A DNA stretch of 25,168 bases from JAEHCY01 sp964519095 (lineage in GTDB: Bacteria; Pseudomonadota; Gammaproteobacteria; Chromatiales; Chromatiaceae): contig CAZFHV010000021.1 in the NCBI GenBank assembly GCA_964519095.1, positions 1-25,168 of the forward strand, in the 5' to 3' direction. The number at the start of each line of letters is the position of its first letter. Positions within the stretch are counted from its first letter, which is position 1. Below are positions 22,841 through 25,168 of this stretch, piece by piece. Both the position numbers and the translations under genes were made by a program. The notes beneath the pieces were generated by a model. It had not been told where the DNA came from, searched no databases, and saw only the letters and a list, made by a program, of their open reading frames with translations.

Positions 22841-23911
22841 TCAGCGCCCGCCGGCGCAGTGCTCCAGCACCCGCTCTGCCTGACGCTTCAGCGCCTGGAA
22901 CCTCGCGGGAATCCCGGGAAGCCCGTCGCGGGCGGCGTCCTCCAGGGTCCCGGCCGCGGCCCAGAGGTCGGTGAGGGCGCAGTAGCTGGCAGCACCCCGC
23001 AGGCGGTGGGCCAGGTTACGCACCCCCTGCCAGTCCTCGGCGCCGACCAGGGTCTCCAGCTCGGCCAAGTCCTCTTGCAGGGTCCCCGCCAGGGTCTGGA
23101 GGAGCTCTGCGGCGAGGGCCTCGTCGCCGCCGACGATCTCCAGGGCCCGCGCCCGATCCTGGGGCGAATCGGGCGCGGTAGGGGAGCGGCGCAGGCCGCG
23201 CAACTTCTCCACCAGGGCCTGCGTGGCGAAGGGGCGGACCAGGCAGCCCTGGGCCCCGGCCTGGCGCATCGACTCCGCCAGTTCCCGCTGGGCGCCGCTC
23301 AGCACCACCAGGACCGGCAGCTCGCTGGTGCCGCGACAGGCGGTCAGCCATTCCCGGGCTTCCCGCGGACCGGCCCCGGCCGGAATACCCAGCAGCAGCG
23401 CATCCGGTTGCGGGCCGGGCTGCCCGAGGGTATCCGCCAGGGCCTCGCGGGTCTCGAAGCGCTCCACCTGGGCCCCGGCGCGGCGCAGCCGATGGCCCAG
23501 GGCCAGGGCGGCCACCGGGTGGGGATCCAGTAGGGCCACCGCGATACCCTCCAGATCCGCCCTGGGGGGTCCCGCCGGCGGCTCCGCGAAAGGCAGCTCC
23601 AGGATCAGGTCCCCCTCGGCACCCAGGGGGGTAGGGGAGAGCCGCAACCGGAAGCGGCAGCGACCCGTCAGCAGCAGCTCGAGCTGGCCGCGCAGCACCA
23701 GCTCCCCCCTGGGGGCCTGGTCGAGGACCTGGCTCAGCCGCCGGCTGAGGGCCTCGCCCAGCACCTCGGGCTCGCCGAGCAGCAGGTCGGGGACGTCGTC
23801 ATAGACCAGGACCAACAGCTCCCAGCCCTTCGCCTGGGCCTGAGGCGCGACCCCCACCAGGCACGCATCGCACAGCTCACGCAGGGAGAACACCGATGGC
23901 GTCAGACTCAT
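22841..23911 (-). CDS. Degenerate BarA/GacS-like protein ending in an HPt domain
   Basis: This 356-aa soluble protein has the domain order of the C-terminal two thirds of BarA/GacS, with catalytic residues lost. Residues 6-110 align with the start of a HATPase domain (F-S-L-R-E-L-C-D, then D-V-P-D-L-L-L-G-E-P), but the N-box (L-S-R-R-L-S-Q-V-L) and the G boxes are missing. Residues 122-240 resemble a receiver with the phospho-acceptor Asp replaced by G175 and the conserved Lys by R226. The HPt domain (about 255-350) is intact around H302 (A-H-R-L-R-G-A-A-S-Y-C). No membrane segments, HAMP or H-box are present. It is divergent from cysM, as BarA/GacS genes often are near cysM. It may act as a stand-alone phosphotransfer protein. 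Confidence 0.78.
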   Translation of the reverse strand: MSLTPSVFSLRELCDACLVGVAPQAQAKGWELLVLVYDDVPDLLLGEPEVLGEALSRRLSQVLDQAPRGELVLRGQLELLLTGRCRFRLRLSPTPLGAEGDLILELPFAEPPAGPPRADLEGIAVALLDPHPVAALALGHRLRRAGAQVERFETREALADTLGQPGPQPDALLLGIPAGAGPREAREWLTACRGTSELPVLVVLSGAQRELAESMRQAGAQGCLVRPFATQALVEKLRGLRRSPTAPDSPQDRARALEIVGGDEALAAELLQTLAGTLQEDLAELETLVGAEDWQGVRNLAHRLRGAASYCALTDLWAAAGTLEDAARDGLPGIPARFQALKRQAERVLEHCAGGR

Positions 23912-23952
23912 CCCGAACGGCCTCCAGGCAAGATGCCGACAACCGGCAGCGG

Positions 23953-23981
23953 TAGGCAATGGGTCAAGGCTTGGCTATAGT
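23953..23981 (+). promoter_or_regulatory. Candidate sigma70 promoter for cysM
   Basis: A -35-like TAGGCA (23953-23958) and a -10-like TATAGT (23976-23981) are 17 bases apart. The predicted start near 23988 leaves a leader of about 73 bases before cysM. No FNR-type box is present. Confidence 0.4.
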
Positions 23982-24060
23982 GCCCCTCGCCGACGGACCG
24001 CGGCCGCTCCGGGCCCGTCACCGCGCATCATTCCAGAAGCTCAGGGGAGGGTGAAGGGGT

Positions 24061-24951
24061 ATGGCATTTCCCACCATCGAAGCGTTCGTCGGTAACACGC
24101 CCCTGGTGCGGCTGCAGCGCCTGGGAGGGGACAGCCCCAATACCCTGCTGGTGAAGCTCGAAGGCAACAACCCCGCCGGCTCCGTGAAGGACCGGCCGGC
24201 CCTGAGCATGATCCGTCGCGCCGAGGAGCGGGGCGAGATCCGCCGCGGCGATACCCTCATCGAGGCCACCAGCGGCAACACCGGCATCGCGCTGGCCATG
24301 GCCGCGGCCATCCGCGGGTACCGCATGGTGCTGATCATGCCCGAGCACATGAGCCTGGAGCGGCGGGCCCTGATGAAGGCCTACGGGGCGGAGATCATCC
24401 TCACCCCGAAAGAGGGCAGCATGGAGGCGGCCATCGATCTCGCCCGCGACCTGGAGGCCCGGGGCGAGGGCAAGGTGCTGGACCAGTTCTCCAACCCGGA
24501 CAACCCGCTCGCCCACACCGAGGGCACCGGCCCAGAGATCTGGCGCGACACCGCCGGCACCATCACCCATTTCGTCAGTGCCATGGGCACCACCGGCACC
24601 ATCATGGGCACCTCCCGCTTCCTCAAGGCCCAGAACCCGCAGATCCAGATCGTCGGAGTCCAGCCCAGCGAGGGGGCAAGTATCCCCGGTATCCGCCGCT
24701 GGCCCGAGGCCTACCTGCCCCGCATCTACGACCCGAACCGGGTGGATCGGATCATCGACGTCTCCCAGGCGGAGGCGGAGGACACCGCCCGCGCCCTGGC
24801 CGCCCAAGAGGGGATCTTCGCCGGGATCTCCTCGGGTGGTGCGGTGGCAGCCATGCTCAAGTTGAGCCAGGAGCTGCGCGACGGGGTGCTGGTGGCGATC
24901 ATCTGTGACCGCGGGGACCGCTACCTCTCCACGGGGGTCTTTCCCATCTGA
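24061..24951 (+). CDS. cysM: CysM, O-acetylserine sulfhydrylase B (cysteine synthase)
   Basis: CysM (296 aa) is a PLP enzyme that makes cysteine (or S-sulfocysteine from thiosulfate) from O-acetylserine. The PLP Lys is K43 in N-P-A-G-S-V-K-D-R. The substrate loop is T-S-G-N-T-G, and the phosphate loop is G-T-T-G-T. The region R-R-W-P-E-A-Y-L-P-R-I-Y and the ending S-T-G-V-F-P-I distinguish CysM from CysK. A purine-rich ribosome site (AGGGTGAAGGGG) precedes the ATG. In many gammaproteobacteria it lies near barA/gacS, which agrees with the gene on its left. Confidence 0.95.
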   Translation: MAFPTIEAFVGNTPLVRLQRLGGDSPNTLLVKLEGNNPAGSVKDRPALSMIRRAEERGEIRRGDTLIEATSGNTGIALAMAAAIRGYRMVLIMPEHMSLERRALMKAYGAEIILTPKEGSMEAAIDLARDLEARGEGKVLDQFSNPDNPLAHTEGTGPEIWRDTAGTITHFVSAMGTTGTIMGTSRFLKAQNPQIQIVGVQPSEGASIPGIRRWPEAYLPRIYDPNRVDRIIDVSQAEAEDTARALAAQEGIFAGISSGGAVAAMLKLSQELRDGVLVAIICDRGDRYLSTGVFPI

Positions 24952-25168
24952 GCGGCACTGGGATCCTGCGCCTTCCGCGATCATGCCGCGCCCTGTTTCC
25001 AGCAGACCGGCAGCGATGTTCATGCGTGATCCGCTTCGACGCCCCCGAATCGGCAGCTATCTCGCTCCCACGCTCCGGCGTCTGTCTCGCTCCCACGCTC
25101 CGGCGTGGGAGCAGGTCCCGACGCTCCAGCGTCATCAAACCCCGGGGCATCCCGCCTCACCACTGGGT
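24952..25168. other. Intergenic region after cysM
   Basis: Apart from the REP-like element I see no gene here. The hairpins may also terminate or protect the cysM transcript. Genes that usually follow cysM (rlmD, relA) would lie beyond the window if present. Confidence 0.5.
25061..25133. repeat. REP-like palindromic repeat element
   Basis: Two copies of a 21-base unit occupy 25061-25081 and 25086-25106, 25 bases apart. The second copy runs into a perfect hairpin with arms GCTCCCACGC (25089-25098) and GCGTGGGAGC (25103-25112) and loop TCCG. A second hairpin follows, GACGCT/AGCGTC at 25120-25133. Words like these are known to me as dispersed extragenic palindromes in many gammaproteobacterial genomes, often mobilised by RAYT transposases. 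No transposase is in the window. Confidence 0.75.

Noticed and set aside
25061..25106. CRISPR-like repeat because of two equal 21-base units.
   Set aside because: Only two copies, four bases apart, with no spacers of normal length and no cas genes. The structure is a palindromic REP-type element.

Overview
The window looks like a stretch of draft chromosome from a GC-rich, facultatively anaerobic, denitrifying gammaproteobacterium. The evidence is the oxygen-independent ubiquinone genes (UbiT, UbiU, UbiV), an Fpr-type flavoreductase, a BarA/GacS-like remnant next to cysM, and a DsrC/TusE-family protein. A Chromatiales-like sulfur bacterium would fit, but no rRNA or other taxonomic marker is present. 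A run of ten N at 18018-18027 is an assembly gap inside a gene.

Layout. Positions 1-804 are mostly non-coding, with a 22-bp AT-rich palindrome and a 13-C tract just before a translationally coupled sensor kinase / response regulator pair (805-3068, + strand). The regulator has an ArsR-like winged helix as output domain. From 14112 down to 3097 (- strand) lies a complete clade II (atypical) nitrous oxide reductase locus in the order nosZ, monohaem cytochrome c, dihaem cytochrome c, nosB-like, nosD, nosG, nosH, nosF, nosL, a second monohaem cytochrome c, nosY. It has no nosR or nosX. Upstream are a UbiA/MenA-type prenyltransferase and nnrS (- strand), then a divergent DNR-like Crp/Fnr regulator (+).

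The next block is about anaerobic quinone synthesis: ubiT (+) faces the convergent operon yhcC-ubiU-ubiV (-). Divergent from ubiT is a gene that appears to fuse a beta-sandwich-like domain to a DsrC domain without C-terminal cysteines; the assembly gap interrupts it. The window closes with fpr (-), a degenerate BarA-like HPt protein (-), cysM (+) and a REP-like palindromic repeat.

How it fits together. Four good FNR/DNR boxes (TTGAY-N4-RTCAA) lie before nosZ, before the dihaem cytochrome, before nnrS, and between ubiT and the DsrC-fusion gene. A regulator expected to recognise such boxes is encoded in the same window. The simplest reading is one anaerobic/NO-responsive regulon: N2O reduction (quinol to NosGH to cytochromes c to NosZ), its copper-site maturation (NosDFYL), NO-stress protection (NnrS), and oxygen-independent quinone supply (UbiTUV, perhaps also the prenyltransferase). 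The DsrC fusion is the least explained member and the best candidate for something new.
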